From a virus: a DNA stretch of 64,000 nt. A program made the translations under genes and the position numbers. Positions 23,149 through 29,216 of the stretch are shown here, piece after piece (positions within the stretch are counted from its first letter, which is position 1; each line of letters opens with the position of its first letter). The notes beneath the pieces are model-generated. The model was given only the letters and a program-made list of their open reading frames with translations. It searched no databases and was not told where the DNA came from. The stretch is from the IMG/VR virus record IMGVR_UViG_3300008113_000108, positions 57,418 to 121,417 of that record; one strand, 5' to 3'.

Positions 23149-23211
23149 AGCATTGTGGTGATGCACCGCTCTTGTAAAGCGGAGACGACAGTTCAATTCT
23201 GTCTAGAGGCT
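23141..23211 (+). tRNA. tRNA-Thr (TGT)
   Basis: Acceptor GCCTCTA pairs with TAGAGGC. The anticodon arm is CCGCT-CTTGTAA-AGCGG and the T arm is ACAGTTCAATTCTGT. The first 8 bases are also the end of the HNH reading frame. Confidence 0.9.
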
Positions 23212-23232
23212 TTGTATGCTAGGATAGCTACT

Positions 23233-23442
23233 ATGTATGAAGACCTTACCACCTTTGAAAAACAACTAGCTCAATTTGGAGATAGAGTCCAAGTTATTGT
23301 TGGACTTGAAGTTGGAGGAAAGCTTCATGCAGATGAAGCCTACAAACAGATTAAAGATCTTGTAAAGGATCTTAAAAAACTTCGTAAGAGTGAATTAAAG
23401 CATGGCAACGATCTCGACAATTCAAACTTTGGATTCCAGTGA
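23233..23442 (+). CDS. Small helical protein, 69 residues
   Basis: The ATG at 23233 follows AGGAT. An upstream GTG would lie inside tRNA-Thr. The sequence has a helical, Lys-rich C-terminal half (YKQIKDLVKDLKKLRK). It overlaps the next gene by 41 nt. Function unknown. Confidence 0.6.
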   Translation: MYEDLTTFEKQLAQFGDRVQVIVGLEVGGKLHADEAYKQIKDLVKDLKKLRKSELKHGNDLDNSNFGFQ

Positions 23443-23998
23443 AGAAGATCCTGGATTTGAAATTACTCATTTGTCATTCCGAAAGAGAACATCTGAAGGC
23501 ATATATGGTGGTCCAGTAGATTACTACATTGGCAACATCGTATTTCGTTTGACGAATGAAGAAGCGAAAGGTCGCATGGAGTATATTCTATCAGAGAATG
23601 AAAGGGTTCGTGTGGCACCAGATGAAGAACTTCATGACAAATATTATGATGGATTAAGTTTTAATCTTTCAGATGCTTGTAAAGAAGAAGAAGCAGTAGA
23701 AGATGAAAACGGAGAAAAATTTTATCCAGTTAAAATTACGAACAAGCATAATTTAGAAGACGAGGATGTATTCATCTGGGCATATCGTCGTAACATGGAT
23801 CCTATGCATAGTTTTGTAGAATACATTGAGAAGTTTGATTGTTACAGAATGCACGAATACTTCCAGGACACCCCTGTAGTTCGTGGTATAATACAGTATC
23901 TCCAAGACATGAAAGATGGCAAACCCAATCCAAGTCGTACAGTCTATCATGAGCAGTTTCTCACCACGCTCACAAACCTCTGTTGGTGGTGGGACTAG
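23402..23998 (+). CDS. Hypothetical protein, 198 residues
   Basis: Acidic mixed alpha/beta protein; no recognised domain. Notable aromatic segments are GGPVDYYIGNIVFRL near 38 and the C-terminal LCWWWD. It overlaps both neighbours in other frames (41 and 50 nt), typical of compact early phage genes. Confidence 0.65.
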   Translation: MATISTIQTLDSSEEDPGFEITHLSFRKRTSEGIYGGPVDYYIGNIVFRLTNEEAKGRMEYILSENERVRVAPDEELHDKYYDGLSFNLSDACKEEEAVEDENGEKFYPVKITNKHNLEDEDVFIWAYRRNMDPMHSFVEYIEKFDCYRMHEYFQDTPVVRGIIQYLQDMKDGKPNPSRTVYHEQFLTTLTNLCWWWD

Positions 23999-24122
23999 GC
24001 AGTGCTCAAAATGTCACATTGAATACCCCCTTGACAAAGACCACTACCAAGTGGTAAAATACTTTCGTTCTGGATTTTCATATTATTGCAATGAATGCAA
24101 TAAACCGAAGCCCAGAGACTAG
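23949..24122 (+). CDS. Small zinc-finger protein, 57 residues
   Basis: Starts MSSFSPRSQTSVGG and carries CSKCHIEYPLDKDHYQ then CNECNKPKP, a CxxC-x25-CxxC zinc ribbon like the N-terminal finger of the HNH proteins in this window but with no nuclease core. It could be a domain cut off from a homing endonuclease or a regulator. It overlaps the previous gene by 50 nt. Confidence 0.6.
   Translation: MSSFSPRSQTSVGGGTRQCSKCHIEYPLDKDHYQVVKYFRSGFSYYCNECNKPKPRD
24031..24060 (+). promoter_or_regulatory. Sigma70-type promoter
   Basis: TTGACA (24031-24036), an 18-nt spacer ending in TGG, and TAAAAT (24055-24060), inside the 3' half of the zinc-finger gene. Confidence 0.55.
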
Positions 24123-24191
24123 CCAACTAAATATACTGAGACACGGATGGTCTATAACAGCACTGGTCGGGAGCAACCCCCTTTAATTTCT

Positions 24192-24389
24192 ATGAAAAAT
24201 ACCCAATACTGTTCACTCAAGTTATTAAGTATCTGCACTGAAATTGAAAGTGTAATTAACACACTTAAACAAATTCAGGACCGTATGGACCTGAAAAATT
24301 ATGTTAAAATTCAGGAAACAATTAAAATACTTGATGAACACAAACACTATATTTGGAAAATTTATACTGATATAGAGGTCTCGGAATGA
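24192..24389 (+). CDS. Hypothetical helical protein, 65 residues
   Basis: The ATG at 24192 is preferred to 24147, which is too close to the CTAAATA late motif at 24127-24133. Helical, with repeated Ile/Leu/Lys heptads. Function unknown. Confidence 0.5.
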   Translation: MKNTQYCSLKLLSICTEIESVINTLKQIQDRMDLKNYVKIQETIKILDEHKHYIWKIYTDIEVSE

Positions 24390-24544
24390 CTTAAAAACTT
24401 GCCCTGGTGGAGTCAAGTATGACCCAATTTAGTCCTCGTCGGATTGGACATTAAATATGCCGACTGGTGCGGATGAAGAGTTTTTGACTCTGCCGAGTTT
24501 CCAGTTTTCTCGTAATCAAAACTGGTGGCGAGCCTGCAAAGGGG
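24390..24544 (+). other. Non-coding stretch with strong hairpins
   Basis: No plus-strand gene. AGAGT-TTTTG-ACTCT (24477-24491) and a perfect 8-bp CCAGTTTT/AAAACTGG stem (24501-24525) precede the next promoter. It might be a structured RNA or the decayed end of the tRNA island. Confidence 0.4.
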
Positions 24545-24573
24545 TTGACAACCCCAACTACTCCTGCTATAGT
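24545..24573 (+). promoter_or_regulatory. Sigma70-type promoter inside a small hairpin
   Basis: TTGACA (24545-24550) sits in GGGGTT-GAC-AACCCC. A 17-nt spacer ending in TGC leads to TATAGT (24568-24573). Transcription should begin about 24580, five bases before the tRNA-like element. Confidence 0.75.
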
Positions 24574-24584
24574 AGGAGTTTCAT

Positions 24585-24654
24585 GGAAGTGAAGCCAACT
24601 GGAACGGCACGGAGACAATCCATACAGTAGTTGGTTCGATCCCAACCACTTCCC
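24585..24654 (+). tRNA. tRNA-like element with no anticodon stem
   Basis: The acceptor GGAAGTG pairs perfectly with CACTTCC. The D arm GCC-AACTGGAAC-GGC and the T arm GTTGG-TTCGATC-CCAAC are perfect. The 20 bases between them cannot form a 5-bp anticodon stem in any register I tried, so no identity is given. It has its own strong promoter. It may be a degenerate tRNA or a tRNA mimic. Confidence 0.45.
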
Positions 24655-24657
24655 AAA

Positions 24658-24665
24658 TATAAATA
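24658..24665 (+). promoter_or_regulatory. T4-like late promoter (consensus)
   Basis: TATAAATA, 26 nt before the ATG at 24692. Confidence 0.65.
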
Positions 24666-24691
24666 AAATCTGTAGTTAATCATTTAAAATT

Positions 24692-25573
24692 ATGATGATT
24701 CGTTCATTTATTGCTGCTGGTGTTGCTGCTGCTTCTATTGCTGCTCCTGCCATGGCACAAGTCACCAGTGTTTCACAATTGCGTGACGTTCAACCAACCG
24801 AATGGTCATACCAGGCTATTTCTAACCTAGTATCTCGTTATGGTTGTGTTGCTGGTTTCCCTGATGGTACTTTCCGTCCTGGTGAACCAGCTACTCGTGC
24901 TCAGCTTGCTGCACTAACCAATGCATGTCTGGATCGTATTAGCGAATTCCAAACTGCTGCAGATGCACAACTAGCTGCTGCTCTACGTGCTGAGTTTGCT
25001 AAGGAACTCGGTGCTACCAATGCCCGTGTAAGTGCTCTAGAAGTAGCTGCTGCTCAAAAAGCTCAGGGTGTTGGCAACTATCTAGGTGTTGGTGTTCTTC
25101 TCAATCAGCAAGGTGTTGCTGGCAACGGTTATAGTGCTCAGCGTACTATTTCTGGTGCTACTGTTCAGGCACGTTATGCTGTGAAGAACTTTACCAACCT
25201 GAATGCTGTTTCAGTTCGTCCCTATGCTAGCTTCGTAGGTTCTCCTGCTGGTCAGATTGGTTCTGGTGGTGGTGCTCTTGTTTCATATGATTGGAGCATT
25301 TCCCGTGCTAAGTCTGGTGTAAGTCGTGCTAACATCTATACTGGTGTTGGTTATCAGATCCCCTTTGTAAACAACACTGCTGCTAATTATCAGTCTGCTG
25401 TTGGCAACCGTGGTCAAGTTGTTCTTGCTCTTGGCGTAGAAGGTCGTATCACCAACTCACTAGTTGGTTTTGCTGATCTCAAGTTTCCTACCACCAATGC
25501 TGCTAACAGCTATGGTGCTACCAACGGAACCTATTCACCTGTGTTCACCACGGGTCTGGGATTCAAGTTCTGA
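24692..25573 (+). CDS. Outer-membrane porin-like protein with SLH domain
   Basis: 293 residues. The signal peptide MIRSFIAAGVAAASIAAPAMA ends in AMA (a second ATG at 24695 is equally possible as start). Residues about 28-80 are one S-layer homology domain (WSYQAISNLVSRYGCVAGFPDGTFRPGEPATRAQ), a short coiled coil follows (about 85-122), and the rest is an Ala/Gly/Tyr-rich beta-barrel-like region ending in TTGLGFKF with a terminal Phe, as in outer membrane proteins. This is the layout of cyanobacterial SLH porins but shorter. It could be a host-derived gene altering the outer membrane during infection; the purpose is inference. Confidence 0.8.
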   Translation: MMIRSFIAAGVAAASIAAPAMAQVTSVSQLRDVQPTEWSYQAISNLVSRYGCVAGFPDGTFRPGEPATRAQLAALTNACLDRISEFQTAADAQLAAALRAEFAKELGATNARVSALEVAAAQKAQGVGNYLGVGVLLNQQGVAGNGYSAQRTISGATVQARYAVKNFTNLNAVSVRPYASFVGSPAGQIGSGGGALVSYDWSISRAKSGVSRANIYTGVGYQIPFVNNTAANYQSAVGNRGQVVLALGVEGRITNSLVGFADLKFPTTNAANSYGATNGTYSPVFTTGLGFKF

Positions 25574-25586
25574 TTCTCTAACAATT

Positions 25587-25610
25587 GGGGGTTGACAAAC
25601 CCCCTTTTTT
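25587..25610 (+). terminator. Intrinsic terminator after the porin-like gene
   Basis: Stem GGGGGTT/AACCCCC with loop GACA, followed by six T. The top of the hairpin doubles as the -35 element of the next promoter. Confidence 0.9.
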
Positions 25611-25620
25611 CATATATAAT
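25592..25620 (+). promoter_or_regulatory. Sigma70 promoter overlapping the terminator, for hli
   Basis: TTGACA (25592-25597) lies in the terminator hairpin, the 17-nt spacer includes the T run, and TATAAT (25615-25620) is consensus. It drives the hli pair. Confidence 0.85.
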
Positions 25621-25645
25621 AATGTAACAATTTGTAATAAACACA

Positions 25646-25840
25646 ATGACAGTAACAACTAATGATCGTGGGCAAATGAATATGTTTGCTAAAGAGCCCA
25701 CAATGTATTATGAAAATTATGGAATGTATACACCCTTTGAAATTAAGGAACGTACTAATGGGCGCTGGGCAATGGTCGGCATTATTGCTGCTTTCATTTC
25801 TTATTCTATCACAGGTAAACTATTCTTCGGAATCTTTTGA
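25646..25840 (+). CDS. hli: High-light-inducible protein (Hli)
   Basis: 64 residues. The C-terminal part (ERTNGRWAMVGIIAAFISY) is the chlorophyll-binding helix of the Hli/CAB family, with the Glu and Asn/Arg residues that bind chlorophyll. Such proteins protect photosystems from excess light and stabilise chlorophyll proteins in the thylakoid. The 30-residue N-terminal extension is polar. A second hli gene begins 11 nt downstream. Confidence 0.93.
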   Translation: MTVTTNDRGQMNMFAKEPTMYYENYGMYTPFEIKERTNGRWAMVGIIAAFISYSITGKLFFGIF

Positions 25841-25851
25841 GGAGGAAAACA

Positions 25852-25971
25852 ATGGAAAAGATCTTCACAGAAAAGGCTGAGCGCCTAAATGGTCGTCTCG
25901 CTATGCTTGGATTCGTAGCTGCAGTTGGTGCATATCTCGCCACTGGTCAAGTAATTCCAGGTGTATGGTGA
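25852..25971 (+). CDS. hli: Short high-light-inducible protein (Hli)
   Basis: 39 residues, with GGAGG at 25841-25845 fixing the ATG. Almost the whole protein is the Hli helix (AERLNGRLAMLGFVAAVGAY), with the chlorophyll-binding E-x-x-N-G-R pattern. It is very short for the family, with essentially no N-terminal extension. Co-transcribed with the longer hli and probably dimerises in the thylakoid membrane. Confidence 0.92.
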   Translation: MEKIFTEKAERLNGRLAMLGFVAAVGAYLATGQVIPGVW

Positions 25972-25972
25972 T

Positions 25973-26059
25973 ATGGGAGAAGTAGTTTTTACAGTTACTA
26001 GTATTTCATTTCTAGTATTACTATTTCACTCTATCAATAAACTTTCAGAAACATACTAA
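25973..26059 (+). CDS. 28-residue membrane peptide after hli
   Basis: Starts one base after the hli stop. One hydrophobic helix (VVFTVTSISFLVLLF) is followed by HSINKLSETY. It resembles small photosystem subunits in size and topology only; I cannot match it to a named one. The same operon suggests a thylakoid role, or it may be chance. Confidence 0.4.
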   Translation: MGEVVFTVTSISFLVLLFHSINKLSETY

Positions 26060-26065
26060 TAAATA
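26058..26065 (+). promoter_or_regulatory. Late promoter motif before lysozyme
   Basis: AATAAATA, 26 nt before the lysozyme ATG. The expected late start point falls inside the left arm of the following hairpin. Confidence 0.5.
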
Positions 26066-26066
26066 C

Positions 26067-26091
26067 AGGAGGTTCTACACCTCCTTTTTTT
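26067..26091 (+). terminator. Terminator hairpin abutting the lysozyme start
   Basis: AGGAGG-TTCTACA-CCTCCT followed by seven T in all and then the ATG at 26092. It should end hli transcripts; late RNA starting within the left arm would escape it. Confidence 0.8.
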
Positions 26092-26724
26092 ATGGCTATA
26101 AAATTTATTGATGCGGCAAAGCATAGTAAAGGATATATGCATCAGAACGATGCGTGGGAGTATTTACAGCAAAATACTTCTCCTAGTGTATTAGAAGAAT
26201 TTGAAAAAAGATTTAGAAACGAATATAAAGTATCCAATCCATCTATAGTTCCAGAATGTGGATTGGATTTGGTTAAAGAATTTGAAGGATGTAAATTAAG
26301 TGCATATTATGATCCCCATACTGGTGGACTTCCAATCACAATTGGCTGGGGAAGTACCAGAGATATGAGTGGAAAGCCATTTAAAATCACTGATAAAATT
26401 ACTCAGGTACAAGCAGATCAACTACTTGAGTATCAAGCTAGAAATCAGTTCCTTCCACCACTAACCAAGATTCCATATTGGAATGAAATGAATGAAGAAA
26501 TGAGAGGAGCACTACTCTCATTTGCATATAATCTAGGTGCTAACTTTTATGGATCCGAAGGATTTACTACTATAACTAAAGTGCTAAAAGATAAGTCTTG
26601 GCACATGGTTCCAGAAGCACTTTATCGTTATCGTAATCCAGGATCATCTGTAGAGAAAGGTCTTGCACGTAGACGCAGAGCTGAAGGTGCTTTATGGGAA
26701 AAGGGACTTAGTAAACTTAAATAA
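26092..26724 (+). CDS. Endolysin, T4-lysozyme type (GH24)
   Basis: 210 residues. After a 50-residue N-terminal extension unlike T4 lysozyme comes the GH24 catalytic region: KEFEGCK (catalytic Glu near residue 63), YYDPHTGG (Asp near 72) and ITIGWGST (Thr near 81). The fold continues through LLSFAYNLG and ends in GLARRRRAEGALWEKG, characteristic of muramidases. It cleaves the glycan backbone of peptidoglycan at lysis. No signal peptide, so a holin or other export route is needed. The late promoter fits timing. Confidence 0.92.
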   Translation: MAIKFIDAAKHSKGYMHQNDAWEYLQQNTSPSVLEEFEKRFRNEYKVSNPSIVPECGLDLVKEFEGCKLSAYYDPHTGGLPITIGWGSTRDMSGKPFKITDKITQVQADQLLEYQARNQFLPPLTKIPYWNEMNEEMRGALLSFAYNLGANFYGSEGFTTITKVLKDKSWHMVPEALYRYRNPGSSVEKGLARRRRAEGALWEKGLSKLK

Positions 26725-26874
26725 TTTTCTTCCTTTCTTTGCAGGTCTGCGAATAAAACGATTAACCTCAACCGATTGTCTTTTTGGTTGAGGTCTTCTA
26801 TTTTCTAGCATCATTCCATCATTGGTCAATAATCTGGCTATGATTAAAAACTCAATGAGTATTGTTTTTGTCAT
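26692..26874 (-). CDS. Small protein, 60 residues, last gene of the minus-strand operon
   Basis: GAGGG lies just before the ATG on the minus strand. A short hydrophobic N-terminus (TILIEFLIIARLL) is followed by a very basic tail (RRPQPKRQ, RRPAKKGRK). It overlaps the 41-residue gene by 23 nt and runs 33 nt into the 3' end of lysozyme from the other side. Overlap style and ribosome site support it; the convergent overlap is a caution. Confidence 0.45.
   Translation of the reverse strand: MTKTILIEFLIIARLLTNDGMMLENRRPQPKRQSVEVNRFIRRPAKKGRKLFKFTKSLFP
26765..26794. terminator. Hairpin between lysozyme and the minus-strand genes
   Basis: ACCTCAACC and GGTTGAGGT form a 9-bp stem around a 12-nt T-rich loop. 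There is no long T run on either side, so it is a possible bidirectional terminator only. Confidence 0.4.
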
Positions 26875-26977
26875 TGCCCTCTAAGTAATCTAACATCATG
26901 ATGTAGGTTAAAAAACTTAGTGTGCCCAATAGTATTATTCCGAGTCCTATTGAAACTCCCCATGGAAAGTCATTCAT
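26852..26977 (-). CDS. Small membrane protein, 41 residues
   Basis: Reads MNDFPWGVSIGLGIILLGTL with one membrane helix, then an acidic tail. Its start overlaps the stop of the 94-residue gene by 8 nt. It is part of the minus-strand operon beside lysozyme. A holin-like role is possible; nothing specific is seen. Confidence 0.6.
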   Translation of the reverse strand: MNDFPWGVSIGLGIILLGTLSFLTYIMMLDYLEGNDKNNTH

Positions 26978-27254
26978 CTTCTTTTTTCTTTTTAAGGTCT
27001 GCTTTGAGTGCTATTATAGTAGCAAGAAGTGACATCAAAGTTTGAACAGATTCTGATGTATTATCATCACATTTACTTGGAGGTTTTGCCCCAGTTTGAT
27101 TAAATGCTTTTACAAGATACAAATAATGTAAACTGGTCATTACTTTAAAATTGCAGATGACATAATTTGTAAATGTCATTGCAACGATAGATGTTGCAAC
27201 AAAAGCAACTAGCAAAGGAACAATATTATCTAGGGTTGGAAATCTAAATTTCAT
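26970..27254 (-). CDS. Membrane protein, 94 residues, possible holin-like
   Basis: The first 35 residues include a hydrophobic helix (NIVPLLVAFVATSIVAMTF), and a second apolar segment (TLMSLLATIIALKADL) is followed by the highly charged C-terminus KKKKEDE. One or two membrane helices, a charged tail and the neighbouring endolysin make it the best holin candidate in the window, but only by position and topology. It overlaps both neighbours. Confidence 0.65.
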   Translation of the reverse strand: MKFRFPTLDNIVPLLVAFVATSIVAMTFTNYVICNFKVMTSLHYLYLVKAFNQTGAKPPSKCDDNTSESVQTLMSLLATIIALKADLKKKKEDE

Positions 27255-27438
27255 TTTTATGAATCCAAGTTTTTAATTCATGTAAATATTCTCTTAGCAT
27301 GTTAGCTTTTTCTTCATGCCAAGGATCTTCAGTTTTCAAGTATTGTCTTGTGTGATTATCTATCGCTTTTAATATATTGTGGATAGGAGCATTCCACGGT
27401 TCCCTAATGGGAGTATTAAATGTTCTTCTCTCGTCCAT
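27244..27438 (-). CDS. Small soluble protein, 64 residues
   Basis: Reads MDERRTFNTPIREPWNAPIH and on; helical, with Trp and His residues. It overlaps the preceding gene by 23 nt and the following one by 11 nt. Function unknown. Confidence 0.6.
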   Translation of the reverse strand: MDERRTFNTPIREPWNAPIHNILKAIDNHTRQYLKTEDPWHEEKANMLREYLHELKTWIHKNEI

Positions 27439-27580
27439 ATAGGTTCTGCTCCATGTAGGTATATAACTTTTCTTTCAGTTCACTATATACATCCCACATT
27501 TCTTCAGAACCAGTTTTCTCCTGGTAAGCATTGCAAGCTAAAATTAAGTAGTCTATGTCGGTGGAGTTAAGTTTATACAT
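27416..27580 (-). CDS. Small acidic protein, 54 residues, first gene of the minus-strand operon
   Basis: Starts MYKLNSTDIDYLILACNAYQ; an upstream in-frame ATG at 27598 adds six residues but lies too near the promoter motif. The only clear promoter motif for the operon is the minus-strand CTAAATA at 27608-27602. Function unknown. Confidence 0.55.
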   Translation of the reverse strand: MYKLNSTDIDYLILACNAYQEKTGSEEMWDVYSELKEKLYTYMEQNLYGREKNI

Positions 27581-27601
27581 TCGTAATTTCCAACTCAACT
27601 A

Positions 27602-27608
27602 TATTTAG
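27602..27608 (-). promoter_or_regulatory. Late promoter motif, minus strand
   Basis: CTAAATA on the minus strand, 21 nt before the ATG at 27580 and back-to-back with the psbA promoters. Confidence 0.5.
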
Positions 27609-27616
27609 GAAACCCC

Positions 27617-27645
27617 TTGACAAATTTCAGGGGTCGTGCTACTAT
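27617..27645 (+). promoter_or_regulatory. Sigma70-type promoter of psbA
   Basis: TTGACA (27617-27622), a 17-nt spacer ending in TGC, and TACTAT (27640-27645). The -10 shares bases with the late motif. Confidence 0.75.
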
Positions 27646-27650
27646 AAATA
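27643..27650 (+). promoter_or_regulatory. Late promoter of psbA
   Basis: A consensus TATAAATA overlapping the sigma70 -10 by three bases, 63 nt before the psbA ATG. Confidence 0.7.
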
Positions 27651-27713
27651 AGTGTTAAGGAATCAACACATTCCTTAACATATTTTTACAAACCATTACG
27701 TTCTTTTAAGACT

Positions 27714-28793
27714 ATGACTGCAACTCTCGCTCAACAGCGTGGGAGCAACACTTGGGAACAATTCTGCGAGTGGGTGACTTCCACCAATAACCGTCTATAC
27801 GTCGGTTGGTTCGGAACTCTAATGATTCCAACACTTCTCGCTGCTACTATCTGTTTCATTGTTGCTTTCATTGCTGCTCCTCCTGTCGATATCGACGGTA
27901 TCCGTGAGCCTGTTTCTGGCTCACTCATGTATGGAAACAACATCATCTCTGGTGCTGTTGTTCCTTCTAGCAATGCTATCGGCCTGCACTTTTACCCCAT
28001 TTGGGAAGCTGCTTCACTTGATGAGTGGCTATATAATGGTGGACCATTTCAACTAATCGTCTTCCATTTTCTAATTGGTATCTATGCTTACATGGGTCGT
28101 GAATGGGAACTATCTTACCGACTGGGTATGCGTCCTTGGATTTGTGTTGCCTACTCTGCACCCGTTGCTGCTGCTAGCGCAGTGTTTCTGGTCTATCCAT
28201 TCGGTCAGGGATCCTTCTCTGATGCGATGCCTCTGGGGATTTCAGGAACTTTCAACTACATGCTTGTTTTCCAGGCAGAACACAACATTCTTATGCACCC
28301 TTTCCATATGCTGGGAGTTGCTGGTGTCTTCGGTGGTTCTCTTTTCTCTGCTATGCACGGATCTCTTGTCACCTCTAGTCTTGTACGTGAGACGACAGAA
28401 ACTGAATCACAGAACTACGGTTACAAGTTCGGACAAGAAGAAGAAACCTACAACATTGTAGCTGCTCATGGTTATTTTGGTCGCCTTATTTTCCAATATG
28501 CTTCCTTCAATAACTCACGTTCACTACACTTCTTCCTTGCTGCTTGGCCTGTAGTTGGCATCTGGTTTGCTGCTCTCGGTGTTAGCACCATGGCATTCAA
28601 CCTCAACGGATTCAACTTCAACCAGTCTCTGCTTGATAGTGGCAACCGTGTCATTCCTACTTGGGCTGACATCCTCAACCGTGCTAACCTTGGTTTTGAA
28701 GTGATGCATGAACGCAACGCTCACAACTTCCCTCTTGACCTTGCCGCTGCTGATATGACCCCTGTGGCACTTACCGCACCAGCTATCGGTTGA
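27714..28793 (+). CDS. psbA: Photosystem II reaction centre protein D1
   Basis: 359 residues, full length and uninterrupted. Redox and manganese-cluster residues are all present: Tyr161, Asp170, Glu189, His190, His332, Glu333, His337, Asp342 and Ala344, plus chlorophyll/quinone ligands His198, His215 and Ser264. Residue 130 is Glu, as in high-light-type cyanobacterial D1 forms, rather than Gln. The C-terminal extension after Ala344 is retained for processing. It replaces fast-turning-over host D1 to keep photosynthesis running during infection. Overlapping early and late promoters precede it, and an HNH nuclease gene follows. No intron is seen. Confidence 0.99.
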   Translation: MTATLAQQRGSNTWEQFCEWVTSTNNRLYVGWFGTLMIPTLLAATICFIVAFIAAPPVDIDGIREPVSGSLMYGNNIISGAVVPSSNAIGLHFYPIWEAASLDEWLYNGGPFQLIVFHFLIGIYAYMGREWELSYRLGMRPWICVAYSAPVAAASAVFLVYPFGQGSFSDAMPLGISGTFNYMLVFQAEHNILMHPFHMLGVAGVFGGSLFSAMHGSLVTSSLVRETTETESQNYGYKFGQEEETYNIVAAHGYFGRLIFQYASFNNSRSLHFFLAAWPVVGIWFAALGVSTMAFNLNGFNFNQSLLDSGNRVIPTWADILNRANLGFEVMHERNAHNFPLDLAAADMTPVALTAPAIG

Positions 28794-28818
28794 CAATCTC
28801 ACGATAACGTGCTAAGAT
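28790..28818 (+). promoter_or_regulatory. Sigma70-type promoter across the psbA stop codon
   Basis: TTGACA (28790-28795) contains the psbA TGA. A 17-nt spacer ending in TGC leads to TAAGAT (28813-28818). It starts RNA about 28825, within the left arm of the following terminator. Confidence 0.75.
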
Positions 28819-28820
28819 TA

Positions 28821-28847
28821 GAGAGCCTAAATGGGCTCTCTTTTTTT
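28821..28847 (+). terminator. psbA terminator
   Basis: GAGAGCC and GGCTCTC form a 7-bp stem around TAAATG, followed by seven T and directly by the next ATG at 28848. Confidence 0.9.
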
Positions 28848-29216
28848 ATGACTGAAAATGACGAATTGAAAACTAAAATTTGTGTCTATTGCAACCAGGA
28901 AAAACCATTATCGGGTTATCCTGGACACCGAGGACATAAAGATAGGTTAGATACAAGATGTAGGCAATGTATTAGTGAGCAAAATAAATTGAGATATAAA
29001 CTCAAAAAAACTGCTCCACCAAAACCAGAAGTGTGTGATCTGTGTGGAAAGAAACCTCCACATAATAAAAAGATTGTTCTTGATCACTGCCATGAAACTG
29101 GAACATTTCGTGGATGGCTATGTGACCCATGCAACGTTGGATTGGGCAACCTGGGAGACAATCTTGAGTCTCTTACCATGGCGGTTCAATATCTTCAGGA
29201 GCGATCTAGGGGTTGA
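28848..29216 (+). CDS. HNH endonuclease, endonuclease VII type, next to psbA
   Basis: 122 residues from the ATG directly behind the terminator. The N-terminal zinc finger has CVYC (residue 12) and CRQC (38). The recombination-endonuclease-VII-like core has CDLCGKKP (64), LDHCHETGTFRGWLC (78) and CDPCNVGLG (94). In Synechococcus phage S-PM2 a free-standing homing endonuclease (F-CphI) is encoded beside psbA; this gene has the same position, though the homology is not checked. Its stop lies in the next TTGACA. Confidence 0.88.
   Translation: MTENDELKTKICVYCNQEKPLSGYPGHRGHKDRLDTRCRQCISEQNKLRYKLKKTAPPKPEVCDLCGKKPPHNKKIVLDHCHETGTFRGWLCDPCNVGLGNLGDNLESLTMAVQYLQERSRG

Noticed and set aside
24451-24645. 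64-codon minus-strand frame across the tRNA-like element
   Set aside because: Overlaps a strong promoter, hairpins and a tRNA-like RNA; no ribosome site.
27714-28793. Group I intron in psbA
   Set aside because: The coding frame is continuous with every expected D1 residue in place.
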